Assembly (NCBI GenBank): GCA_903813345.2
Contig: CAIIXF020000003.1
Location: forward strand, 12,662,931 to 12,726,930
Origin: Owenia fusiformis
Taxonomy: Eukaryota > Annelida > Polychaeta > Sabellida > Oweniidae
Reading direction: 5' to 3'
Length of the DNA stretch: 64,000 nucleotides
How positions within the stretch are numbered: the stretch's first letter is position 1; every line of letters begins with the position of its first letter. Shown here in pieces: positions 49,457 to 60,893 of this stretch. The translations under genes were made by a program, and so were the position numbers. The notes beneath the pieces were generated by a model. The model was not told where the DNA came from, made no database searches, and worked only from the letters and a program-made list of their open reading frames with translations.

Positions 49457-50309
49457 TGCCAAATAAATTGAACTCAAAACATCAGTAGTGATGCAAAGCA
49501 TTAGTTTAAATCGTTCGTATTGCTTTTATGAATTTACAGCGGGTTATGTCGAAGGGTAGTAAAGTCACACCTTCTTTGGTTGTAAATCCAGTCCTTCCTC
49601 CCTCCTGTTTCGATGCAATATGTTTCAATATCAGGCATATATACATGCACGTTGCATTTACATCATACATAATTGACCTTAACTATCAGTATAATAAAAG
49701 GATGATGGCAAAATATGCTTTAGGATATGTAGAGTCAATTAAATGTCGATGCTTAAAAATAAAAATAAATGTTATGACAATATTCAAAGTAAAATATGCA
49801 TAGACATAGGAATTCTCTTATGTTCTTATTTTTCAAAGTTTTGCATTGAGATATTGAGAGTGCAAACTTCAATCATTACATCATGGATGTATCAAAACGA
49901 TGCATTTACTCTGATGATATAACAGCATCCATGACATATCCAGACTGTTTCATATTGTTTTCCAAGTGGCTTAAAGAAATAACAAAATATGATACGGGCC
50001 TGGACAATAACAGTAGCTAATTTGTTAGTGGAGTGCATTTTAATGACACCTCCTAAAAAGCGAATAAAATTAATACTTGATTTTTAATACCTAAGATTAT
50101 ACTAATTAATGTTATTCGACCCTCCCCCTATCATTTCATTTATATCTATTTAAGTATTCTCTGATTGAATATATCAAATAAAAGGAGTGTGAAAATTGAT
50201 ATCTCAATCCCTACTTCTCAATGGAACAGTAAAGTCAGTCCAGTTCTGAAATACACTGTTCTTTCCATTCATACTATGTAGTACCTTGATGGATTAATGG
50301 TTCATAACT
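49457..50309. other. Sequence without a supported gene
   Basis: A 91-codon frame (49528-49803 +) has no signature and is AT-rich. Nothing else recognised. Confidence 0.3.
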
Positions 50310-50484
50310 CAGGTCCGTAGCCAGGATTTGCATGATTTTGATGGAATTTCGGCCAGGGGCCATTCTGAGCACGTTTTAAGTGATCTTGGCCATTTTTGGG
50401 CAAACGTTGTCAAAAGTAATCCCCCCCCCCACTGGAAATTATTAAGAAGTAAACCCACGTTCGCAAATCCTGGCTACGGGCCTG
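50310..50484. mobile_element. 175-bp hAT-like MITE
   Basis: Inverted ends CAGGTCCGTAGCCAGGATTT and AAATCCTGGCTACGGGCCTG. The CAGG start fits hAT, but I could not see an 8-bp duplication. The 69-codon frame over it is not a gene. Confidence 0.75.
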
Positions 50485-50705
50485 ATAGCCCCTTAGCGAC
50501 AGACATAGCTTCAAGCAAACAAGAGCTTCGGAGTTAATAATTCTTAATGAAAAATAAATGACGTGATTTGTCCTAAATGACATTTGTAAATGTCCCCGGT
50601 CGTCTCAAGGGCATCAAAGGAGTGTGTTGCGCTTCTGTGGCATCCATAGCATTCGCATTATTGCCCAGAACTGATATAGAAACAGTTTACAACAGTTACG
50701 TGTAC

Positions 50706-50840
50706 GGTGTCAAATAAGTCTCGCCCCCACCCCTCCCTCGCTAAAGATTATACCTAAATAGATGGTACCCAGTGTTACACCATTGGAAAGTTCATCCAAA
50801 AATATAGTAACCAACTAACCCTCAAGTATTTCAAGCAGTT
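50706..50840. repeat. Single arm of the GTCAAATAAGTCCC MITE family
   Basis: GGTGTCAAATAAGTCTCGCC, then ATGGTACCCAGTGTTACACC and ATTGGAAAGTTCATCC match one arm of 16226-16585. No second arm is present. Confidence 0.7.
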
Positions 50841-52190
50841 CAAAAATAGAACCTGTTCTTGGATTTTTAATAACAATTTATAAATGTTTCCATAATTGAA
50901 CCAGCTAGTGAAAAGAAAAAACTAATCCACAATCCTTATCATTAATTCGACAATGTTGAAATTATATGATTTAACTTGTTTATACTCTTAATTCAGTCAA
51001 CTTGTAATATGCAAAATACATATAGTTAAAGTAAACAAAATTTCAGAAACTGAATGCTCTTTTATATTTTTCTACAGTTCATCAAAGAATGCGACAAAAA
51101 CTTGTGTTTGGTACCCTATAATCATTACACTCTTTGCATATGACATAACACCATCGTCCTTACACTTGGCTTATAACAAACTGATCCAGAAACGTCTCAG
51201 GCAGGTGAGATGAGGTGATTTGGCTTATTAGTTGTTCAGATTTGTAACAAGCTGTGACCCAATTCTAAAAATATACATGAAAATGAACCTTGTGTACATG
51301 ACACCACTAAAATTGTGAAGAGGTACATGTATATCACAGTAGCCCGGATAGAATTGTTCAAGGGTCACCTTTGATTTAGAAGTTTTTTAATTTTCAGTAT
51401 TATCAAAATCGTATTACATATTTCAGAACTAGAGTAATAATTCGTCATTTTGATTCATATTTGGTCAAAGATGGCAGCATGTTTCGTGAATATGAATGTG
51501 AAAGAAAGAGTGACCCTTGAACAATTCTACCCGGGATTGATATAAGTCAATTCCACGCTATTGAAACGATTTGAAGAAGTCAACTGCATTAGATTTATTT
51601 AACACCATAAATCCTTGAAGAGAATGTGTTAATTCTAATGTCGATTGATTTGACCAATCGTCCCTAAGCGCACTTTGATTCTAATGGTTTAGAACAACGA
51701 GATTAAATAGTATCAATAATAGCACAAGCAGCCAGTTTCTGCCAAATCTCTGTATAATATAAAGTTCAATTTAAACATCTGAATTTGATTTATTTAGAGA
51801 CATAGAAGTGGAAGCTATATGACATGTGTATACATACTGAATGTAGCTGTGCATTTCAAAGATTATACGAAAATAATTATTTTCTGACAGCTTTTAAACT
51901 CCCCGTCAGCAGTCTAGCACGTGGTATTGGAAATGGCGACAAAAGAAATGACTCGGAACTATTACATTGATGTTGAGCCTGCCAATACCCTCGTGATTAG
52001 CCACTCATTTCCTCATTTGTCCTCCTGTACATCTTCGATGCAACAGAGAGTTGCTTTTACTAACAGAATGGATGTTTGAATCTTTATTCTGTCTCTTTAT
52101 TTCAATAGTTCGGAAATTTATGACATATTTGATCATTTCTTAAATCACAAAACATAAAAAGGCAGTTTATACTATTCAAATGTAATTTGG
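50841..52190. other. Sequence without a supported gene
   Basis: No conserved frame. GAATTGTTCAAGGGTCACC (51351) is inverted as GGTGACCCTTGAACAATTC-like text (gagtgacccttgaacaattc, 51507), so a roughly 200-bp inverted-repeat remnant (51340-51540) is present. Confidence 0.45.
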
Positions 52191-52194
52191 TGAA

Positions 52195-52495
52195 GCAATA
52201 GTTTAATAAAGTGGAGCGAAAAGTATTTCTAGGCCTAGCAATAGTTTAATAAAGTGGAGTGAAAAGTATTTCTAGGTCTAGCAATAGTTTAATAAAGTGG
52301 AGTGAAAAATATTTCTAGGCCTAGCAATAATTTAATAAAGTGGAGTTAAAAGTATTTCAAGGCCTAGCAATAGTTTAATAAAGTGGATTGAAAAATATTT
52401 CTAGGCCTAGCAATAGTTTAATGAAGTGGAGTGAAAAATATTTCGAGGCCTAGCAATAGTTTAATAAAGTGGAGTGAAAAATATTTCTAGGCCCT
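52195..52495. repeat. 43-bp minisatellite, 7 copies
   Basis: The unit GCAATAGTTTAATAAAGTGG + agtgaaaaatatttctaggccta repeats seven times with a few substitutions and constant length. Confidence 0.95.
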
Positions 52496-53829
52496 AGTTA
52501 TTTGATGACCATTTATCTTCAATTACGTGATGTTTATAAGTAAGCACAGATCAACATCACTTGATTACTTTCATTATTTCAGAAATTGATACAAATGAAA
52601 AATAGCATGGAACTCCTCCCTGTTGAGAAAACAGTAACTATTAATAGTAGAAGTTCGTAGAAGGGGTGGAGACGAGTTAAGAGTACTTTTTGAAATAAGT
52701 TTGAGTGTCACATTATATTTTTCCGCTAATCATTCCATGCCATGCCTTTTTCCTAATTTTATAGCAGACTCTGTATCTAAGCTTCTGACTAAAAAAAGGT
52801 TAAGGTTATCTTACCCATGATTTTTATTTTGCTGTCGTTCAGTTTTGGAGATCCCCTTAATCCCATAGAGCCTAAAATAGGAGAATAAAATGTTTCCTAT
52901 CTTTAAGTAACAAACGAAATAGGTGACAGACCCAGACGCTTTAAACTACGTATTTAAACTTACGCTTGATTAGGGATGTCTTGAAATAAGTTGTGTTGGA
53001 ATGAGACGTCTTAGGGATGTCTTGGGATGAGTTGTCTGAAGGTTGAGTAAGAGTTCCCGTTACCTTATGAAACACAGTCACGCCATGGACATTTCACTTT
53101 TTGAGGTCTCTGGATATCCCACCACCTTAATGCCTGCTATGCTCTAGACATGATCAGTAAAAATAAAACAGTTGATTTTGACCATTTGTCATTACAAGTC
53201 ATATCTCCCGCTAATCCTTAAATAGATAATGATACGTCATGTGTAGGCGCAGCAACTACCTCACAAAGTTTTGCAGAAGAATTATATGTATATGAATATT
53301 TGTGGAGAATATGGATTATTGATCATTTGATCAAAAAAATAAAAAATAAATAAAATAAAAGTTTCCATGATAAATAAGGCTTATCAAGTTCAAATATATA
53401 AGCATTACGTCTATTATAGAATTGTTTAATTCGACGAAAAACAAAAATATCGAAATCGACACTTTCCGTCCGCCTTCTTAGATGAGAGGGTAACGATACT
53501 GATCAGTGAATTTGTAATCCTAAAGGTTGTATCAATTCTAAAAGAATCGCAATAATCTGCACTACTGAACTTGGACGGTCATTAGACCTGGTTACACACC
53601 TGATTTTCTAGGAAACTGCTTGCAAAGTAAATCTCTATAAATTGCCTTTAATTTAGAAATGATTAAAGGTGTATCTCTTATAATCTAGGAAGTGGAAAAT
53701 TTGTTCAGAGCTTTGTATCAAAGGTTGTAGATATTGCAAATTGCAGGCTGTTGCGAAATTTAGAAATGCAGTTTATTTTAGGGACAGAGATCTTTGAATA
53801 GAAACGTGCTTGAAGTATACTTTTTGCTC
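52496..53829. other. Sequence without a supported gene
   Basis: Nothing recognised except an isolated GGGATGAGTTGTCT (about 53023), identical to the core of the 16-bp array at 8684-8815. Confidence 0.3.
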
Positions 53830-54130
53830 ATTTACACCACGGTGTCCAACCCAAACGCTCTTACATGCACGACGGAGCGTTTCATTACTGAAGCTAAACA
53901 AAGAATCGCTCCGAGGAAGGAAAACTGGCGGACGAGAATGATTAGCCGTCTGACGATTCCCCCAATAATGAGAATAAGAGGTATGACTTACTTATTCCGA
54001 GTATACCATTTGATGGGTGTGATATTCATGTTGTATTTCGCTGGCCGATGACGTTTGAAGCAAATAGGAAGAGCTGTACGAAGCAGAATAGTTAACAAAA
54101 TTCATAAACGTATTTATCTATTCATTCATT

Positions 54131-54860
54131 TATTTAAGTGTCACCTATCTAAAATAGCCAGCCCTACCTGGGCTTATGAGACACATTTTACATTAGTTAC
54201 ATTTTTTACAATACAAATATAAAATTAGTGCAATTCAGTTCAACATCATTATTGATTGTAAAGATTTAAATAAAACGCTTTTCCTTATATAGAATAATTT
54301 TTGCAAATACTTTCCAAAACATTTAATATATTTTTTATTTTCAAAGATATCTTTGAAGGAATTGTCCTTGATTTCTTGAAGAAAAGATTTTCCAGCATCT
54401 GAATAATATGAACACTCAAATACAAAATGCGATTCGTTTTCAATATCATTTGAGATACAAATTTGGCAATGCCTTTTGTTTTTCGGTTGGGTAAATCTCC
54501 CTGTTTCTATTGCTAAAGGAAGTATACCAGTTCTTAACTAAGCTATTAAAGAGCGTTCACCCCTTGTCAATGATGGTGTAAGTAAATATTGATTTTATAT
54601 CTGAACACCATCCATTAGGTTGATTATAGTCAATATTAAATATTTTTTGGTGAGTCTATTATTTTCCATTAATGTGAATCTATTCCATAGACGTACAATA
54701 TCTAGTGTTCTAGTGTCTTTCGGGGTAAGCCAGCCAGAATCGCTATATAGAGCAGGAATTGAAGCATATCTATGAACGCCCATAAATGCACGTATGGCAC
54801 GTTGGTGAATATTGTATTTGTATACATATTTGTCATTCTACCGGTCAAAGCCCCTTTTGT
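54131..54860 (-). mobile_element. LINE C-terminal fragment, antisense
   Basis: The minus strand at about 54783-54650 reads MGVHRYASIPALYSDSGWLT, then RLWNRFTLMENNRLTKK. Further down (about 54525-54380) it reads RHCQICISNDIENESHFVF followed by ECSYYSDAGKSF, a C-x2-C...H...C knuckle. These are the post-RT and tail domains of Jockey/CR1-type LINEs. Internal stops are present and the RT core is missing. It ends near a TTTATTTAAG tract (54127). It lies inside the 53835-56114 element. Confidence 0.9.
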
Positions 54861-55011
54861 CGAGATTTTCCTTTTCAGGAAGAGAAAGAAAATATCTATT
54901 ATACCCCTTGGAATGAAAAGAAGAAAGATTAATTCACATATATAAACTTTTTGTTTTTTTCAATAGTTTTATGCTTTAGCACACATAAAGGCATAACACC
55001 ATTAATGTAGG

Positions 55012-55511
55012 CTTAACACCCCAGTCACATTTCCTGCGGCCGCCGTGCGGCCTATCATTTCTGCGGCCAGTAACATTTCTACGCTCTCCGTGGAATTTCT
55101 GCGCTCTCATACTTTTGCAGTCACATTTCCCACGGCAGCCGCACGGTGAATTTTAAATTTCTGTTGATAAATAATACTTTTTTCCATTTTATTTACATCG
55201 GGACAATTTATAAATGTTATTCATAGTTCTATGATGTAATATCAAATGAAAAGTGATCGTGAAACATTGACAAATAATGATTTAATCTTGTTGAGCCAGT
55301 TGATTTCTACGGCGACTTCAGAAATGAACAAAAATTATAACTCCGAGTTATAATTTCTACGCCTTCCCTGCGGCCTGTAAAAATCTGCATACGCCGCACG
55401 GAGGCCGCAAGGCGAGCGTAGTTTTTCTACGCTCGCCGCAGAAATTAACCGATTTAATTGATCTGCGGTCGACCTGCGGCCGCCGTGCGACAAATGTGAC
55501 TGGGGTGTTAG
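55012..55511. mobile_element. TA-flanked MITE, copy B (ACACCCCAGTCACATTT family)
   Basis: The element (55014-55509) has the same ends and TA flanks as copy A at 29723-30078 but lies in opposite orientation and is about 140 bp longer. The extra part repeats GCGGCCGCCGTGCG / GGCGAGCGTAG motifs. It is nested in the 53835-56114 element. Confidence 0.85.
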
Positions 55512-56006
55512 TCGGCAAGTTGCACGTTGGGACGTTTCAATTTGCCTTACAAATACAACACGTTTTTGAGAGATAGATTCGATTCAGAACTCTTCTCTAA
55601 TTAAATTAAAATAATATCAAAAGAAAATGGTAAGAGCGTTTCTAAAATTGTGTCCTAAATCGACGGAGCGTTTCTAGGAAAACAAGCGATTTCTTGTGAA
55701 CGAGTAAGCCTAATGGATTTTGACTGGGATATTAGAAAAGGAGAATATACGACTTTGTGATCTACTACTTTGACAGACAGATAGATTGACGTTTTCATAT
55801 AAATACTAGTTTAATTCGTAATTTATGGTCAATTCGTCAACTTCAGATTCGTTCGATCTACGACGGAGCTTTGATCAAGCAAATTACAGTTTAATACCAG
55901 AAGTTGAATAAATAAGATCTTTGCTCACGGTATTGTTCATCGAATGGTACATAATATGTCACCATAACGTATGATATGTAAGAGAAACGAGTGAAACAAT
56001 ACTTAC

Positions 56007-56036
56007 GGTCATGGTGGGATCTTTATCAGCCGCCAT
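56007..56036 (-). CDS. Candidate mini first exon MAADKDPTMT with splice donor (weak)
   Basis: On the minus strand ATGGCGGCTGATAAAGATCC opens in a good initiation context (aaaATGG) and after ten codons meets a perfect GTAAGT donor (56006-56001). It sits about 80 bp inside the right end of the 2.28-kb element. It may be the start of a lost transposase gene or captured host sequence. Length makes chance possible. Confidence 0.2.
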
Positions 56037-56119
56037 TTTATTTCGCTCCGCAGCGTTTCTGCGTGAATGAAACGCTCCATCGTGCATGTAAGAGCGTTTG
56101 GGTTGGAAACCGTGATTTA

Positions 56120-56568
56120 TCAATCAGCATAATATAGTACGTTGTACACTCATATAACTAGTCACGCGTGAATTAAAAGAGCTTGAGGCCGGTAGTTCTT
56201 TGAATTGTAACTCCAAATTCCACTCAAAATACTTGTTGTCATATTCCTTAGAATACATGCAAGTTTGACAATATATCAGGAAGGTGATGTCAATTCAAAT
56301 GGATACAAAAACACGACAAACAATAATGAGACGAAAATCGATTTACCTTTTAATTGTTAATATGTTATTTAATGTTTTTGTCGTGTTTTCTCATTTCATA
56401 GAATTGAGCAGAGAAGATACTACCATGACTCAAGAATATGAATCTAAAAAGGTAATACGTCAAATTATACTTTGCATATAACATTACAGCCTATTGTACT
56501 GTGTTATCTTGAAGCAATCCAAGATAAACAAATGTCATGTGTGTACAATAGGAATATATTTTTCCATA
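56120..56568. other. Sequence without a supported gene
   Basis: A 65-codon frame (56284-56481 +) with a hydrophobic centre (LLIVNMLFNVFVVFSHF) has no family signature I recognise. Confidence 0.25.
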
Positions 56569-58596
56569 TACAGGGTGGTCCAAAAAATGGGACACTCATA
56601 TTTCAAAAATAGATATTGATATTGATAAAAACATATCATATTATATACCATTGGACAGGGAATTTACTTATCTTTAATTTGGTATATCATGAATTCAAAT
56701 TTATCATGATGCCTGTCAGTCAGCGTCCACAATACAAATGGTGTCATTTCCGTTTCAAAACGGTTTTTCAAAAACTTGCAAAATCCAAGTGTTTTTGTCA
56801 ACATAAACAGAAGTTTAATATGTCCACCATTCTAAATAATAAATTATAGCCCTCAATTTTGGCATAAACTTGTTGATATCATTGATATACTTTTGAAATC
56901 GTAAACTCCACTTCCCAACAATTCTGTCCTTAAGGGACTGAATAGATGTAAGGGGTTCATGGTACACCAACTATATTAGTTCTTCTCATACGTGATAGTC
57001 GCAGAAGTTAGCATCGGGTGATCTGTATGGAGGGGCTGTTATTAAGGGGGTGAATCAATATGTCCTGCACAGAGGACTTATTCCTGATCTCATATTCTGA
57101 TTACACTTTCCGACAAGATGGGGCTCCAAGCCATAGATCCCACAAGACAGTAAAATAGGAGAATGTGCCTGAATTCATACCCCCAAGTCCCTAAAGGACA
57201 GAATTATTGAGAAGTGGAATTCATTGTCTCAACAGCATATAAATGATGCTGCTGATCAGCTTAGGCCCATATTGAGGGCTATAATTGATCAAAATGGTGG
57301 ACATATTGAACATCCGTTTCTGTTGACAAAAAACTTGTTTTTTGCAAGTTTTTGAAAACCTATTTTGCCATGCTATTTTCGTTTTGAAACGAAAATGACG
57401 TCATTTGTATTCACGCCCGGTGATCGTGAATATGGGACGGAGGGGGAGCAGGCAATTTCTGCTAGGAAATTCAACAAATCTGGAAGATTTAATTTTTCAA
57501 GAAAAAGTTTACTATTGAATTGCTAAATGGATAGGCGCACGGTATGGTAGAATATGTTAGGTTTTCTGGGATTTCTTCTGAAACGATACGCATCTAAGGT
57601 ATGAGATCTATTAAAAAAGGCGCAAGGCCATCAACAGGCACAAATCAACGTTTTTGCTATAAATCAAGCAACAATGGACTACACGACCTGTAATAAATAC
57701 TTGTAAGTGATGTTATCATAACTAAATTAATGTCATTGCTGAATTTATAAAATAAGTTTCCATACGTAAAATAAAAAATAATCGAAAATAATTAAAATGG
57801 TACGGAGGGGGGAGGGGACGGAGGGGGGAGTTATAATTCTATAAAGTGAAACAATTTCACACGAATTCTTGTATTTGAAAAATGAACTCATTAACTTAGT
57901 AAGAAACTGGATGATATACCCCTGGAGACTGAAAAATGGGGACATTTGGAGTAAAAGGACTTAAAGTCGCGAAACATCTCTAACCATGTCTTATATACAT
58001 ATTGCTCCCCCCCCTCCGTCCCCCCCCCTCCGTCCCAAATTCATTATTTTCGATTATTTTTTATTTCACATATGGAAACTTATTTTATAAATTCAGCAAT
58101 GACATTAATTTAGTTATGATAACATCACTTACAAGTATTTATTACAGGTCGTGTAGTCCATTGTTGCTTTGATTTATAGCAAAAACGTTGATTTGTGCCT
58201 GTTGATGGCCTTGCGCCTTTTTTTAATAGATCTCATACCTTAGATGCGTATCGTTTCAGAAAAAATCCCAGAAAACCTAACATATTCTACCATACCGTGC
58301 GCCTATCCATTTAGCAATTCAATAGTAAACTTTTTCTTGAAAAAATGAATCTTCCAGATTTGTTGAATTTCCTAGCACAAATTGCCTGCTCCCCCATCCG
58401 TCCCATATTCACGATCACCGGGCGTGGTATTATGGACGCTGGTTGACATGTATTATAATAAATTTGAACTTATGATATACCAAATTAAGGAAAAGTAAAT
58501 ACCATATCCACTGATATATAATTTGACATGTTTTCGTCAATAAAATCAATGTTTTTTTTTTGAAATACGAGTGTCCCATTTTTGGACCACCCTGTA
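56569..58596. mobile_element. Mariner-type foldback made of two opposed transposase ends
   Basis: The element (56571-58594) starts CAGGGTGGTCCAAAAAATGG, ends CCATTTTTGGACCACCCTG and has TA on both sides. About 57024-56820 on the minus strand reads SPDANFCDYHV, then EPLTSIQSLKDRIV. About 57100-57290 on the plus strand reads SDYTFRQDGAPSHRSHKT, then ENVPEFIPPSP. Both are C-terminal halves of a mariner transposase, so the element is an inverted duplication of its 3' half. Stops interrupt both. It is split by the palindrome 57412-58426. Confidence 0.85.
57407..58431. mobile_element. 1.0-kb palindromic element, CAC...GTG ends, duplication GTATT
   Basis: The element (57412-58426) begins CACGCCCGGTGATCGTGAAT and ends with its complement; GTATT flanks both sides exactly. 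Arms 57412-57830 and 58005-58426 are nearly identical; the spacer is about 174 bp. GGACGGAGGGGGG motifs occur at the outer and inner ends of both arms. No frame is supported. It is inserted into the mariner foldback and is therefore younger. Confidence 0.9.
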
Positions 58597-59125
58597 TTAT
58601 TGCACAATGACCCTTTGATTTCTTATTTTCTAGATTTTACTGACGCAATAAAACAATGAAATGGGCTGTAGGTCTAATTAGATTTAGAACTGAGATTCCA
58701 TAGAAAATTAAAGTTTATAAAAGTCTATACCTTTAAATCAATGACTGCTACGATAATTGAGTTTACGTTCATCCAGTCATATGACAGTTTTTACTTAGGC
58801 CTAAATCAATCTTGAATTTCAACTATTTTCATTCACTTGTTAACCTTTGGCCTTATAAAACAAAATTACCATAGTGGTCGGCTTAGTACTCGATCTATAA
58901 ACACAAACTTGAATTGCATTGTTTCATAAAGGATGAATGTCTTAGCTGTAAGCTTGCAACAAAGAAGTAATTAATCAGTGTAACGTGTGTTCATCATAAG
59001 ACAAATTAATTCCCTTGATGGGTGTGATATTTGAAACAAATGTTCATCTTTATGCTCGTCTTAAATTAACGACCATTCTATCAACGTATTGAAATTACAA
59101 GGGCTATTTTAATCGGATATACGCT
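58597..59125. other. Sequence without a supported gene
   Basis: AT-rich; nothing recognised. Confidence 0.3.
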
Positions 59126-59280
59126 TCAACTGAGTCCCTTGTTTTCAATTCCCAACATTCAGGTGTTTTTTGTTATGCTGACGATATGTGTATTCTGTCA
59201 AACTCGTATATTTTGAAATACACCCTTATTAATCACCTCTCATATCACTACAACAAATGGAGGTACATGTAACACGTCCA
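59126..59280 (+). mobile_element. LINE reverse transcriptase fragment (YADD box)
   Basis: About 59168-59275 translates to FCYADDMCILSNS, then LINHLSYHYNKW. This matches the YADD catalytic box and the following helix of Jockey-type reverse transcriptases. The fragment is short and its flanks are not in frame. Confidence 0.55.
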
Positions 59281-60859
59281 CCAACAAGTCAAACATGTTA
59301 ACCATAATTTGTTTATTGGGGATGTAATCAATGTCACTCTGCACTCAAAGGAATACATACATGTAATATCAAACTGTGTCGAAGAAAGGACGTTCTCTGG
59401 TAAGAAAACAATTCTATTTACGAGGGGTGATCCAAAAGTCTTGGACGCCCGCTCTAACTTTGCTATTTTCCAATATAATTACATGAAACGTTCATATAAT
59501 AAAGATCAACATCTTAAAATAATTGTGTATGGGTCATTCAACGATAATTGGTATTTTAAAAATCTGTTGTTTTACTAGAGACTGCGAGATTAAAATGTAT
59601 CGATTGCGTTGATATTTTTGAACATGTTAATATAATGTATGTGCTACCAGCTCTTGAAAGCGGGATGTTCGGTATGTCTTAGTCACATAATTCAGTATGT
59701 CTTACAATATGCATACGATTTGTCAAATATTTGTAACCTCCAACACATCGGCCATATTAATATACATTATTGGTGCATTATATGGTGACAGAAGATGCAT
59801 TTTGATAACATATCTTAATTTGCAGACAATTGAGATAGATGATTGAGTGCAGGTATTTCTGTCGTGAATTCAAGTTGACCAGATAAGGCTGCCCAATATA
59901 TTGTATCCTCCAAACATTAAAATATCATCTTTGGTAAAAAAAATTGTTTAGATTATTATTTTGAGAAATGAAAGTACTTAATAGAAGCGTTTAGATCATC
60001 ATTATTTAATTTTTGAACTATTTTAATTGTCTTTGTAAAACTTTATTAAGCATGTGTTGGGGGATACAAATGACTTTAAAATTATGTAAAATATAAACGT
60101 ACAATTAAAAGCTAGTTGTATTCGTATTTTTATGTTTATATTTAGATTACAGCAAAGTATGAGTCATTGCCAAACCATCATATATGATCATGTTATAACT
60201 TTGTGAGAATAGCGATGCATACAATCTTTACATTCCTATTCAACATGCTATGCTTTCTTTTTATTTCCATGGCCAACATATAACCATACAACTTTGAATG
60301 ATGTTTATCATTCCCTCATTGCCCACGCTGCCTTACACTTGTATATAAAAGAGTGAAAATGAATAAAGTTATTTATAATGTATGATGTTATAAAGTAGGC
60401 CATGTCATAGTAAAGGGGTATTCTTGGAATGATTAATGGAGTCTAATATAAATGTATCCTCCAAAACAGATGTCTTGGAGAATTCATGATTATTGGACAC
60501 CATTTTCTGAAAAAACATGTTGAATGAAGCCACAAACTTTGTCCTATAGTGAGGGCATCGGGGAAGAACTATGTAAACGTGTATGAAAGTATCTTACGTA
60601 TCTATTTCTTAAGTTATCACTTTTGACATAAGAGTCGTTCAAAATAATTTGCGGCTAATAATTTCAAACGATAATGTTGACTCTATTTACATTTTATTAT
60701 TTCAATTCAATACTTATACCCAAGGAAACATGTTTATTGTGTGTTCTACATACACAAATGTGATAAATGATATCTTATTTAAGAAATATAGACCGAAGAG
60801 CAGGAGTAGACGATATTACACCTGCTCTGCTATATTACGATTCGAACATGAAAACTCAC

Positions 60860-60893
60860 CAAAATGTTTCGAATATTCATTATTGGCCGCCAT
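60860..60893 (-). CDS. Candidate mini first exon MAANNEYSKHF with splice donor (weak)
   Basis: On the minus strand ATGGCGGCCAATAATGAATA opens after a TGACGTCA box (60912-60919) and a TATAA-like motif about 100 bp upstream. After 34 bases it meets a GGTGAGT donor (60860-60854). It lies inside the 2.8-kb mariner-type element, downstream of the transposase remnant. Could be captured 5' host sequence; could be chance. Confidence 0.2.

Larger units (their letters stand above)
53830..56119. mobile_element. 2.28-kb DNA element, CAC...GTG ends, duplication ATTTA
   Basis: The left end CACCACGGTGTCCAACCC and right end GGGTTGGAAACCGTG (inverted) continue through AAACGCTCTTACATGCACGA and GGAGCGTTTCATT (about 50 bp). 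ATTTA lies at 53830-53834 and 56115-56119; the left end has three extra bases (CAC) relative to the right. GGAGCGTTTC motifs recur inside (55675). An antisense LINE (54131-54860) and MITE copy B are nested within. A short ATGGCGGC-initiated frame with a splice donor lies just inside the right end. Confidence 0.75.

Noticed and set aside
53794-54051. 85-codon plus frame
   Set aside because: It begins outside and runs through the inverted end of the 2.28-kb element; no domain.
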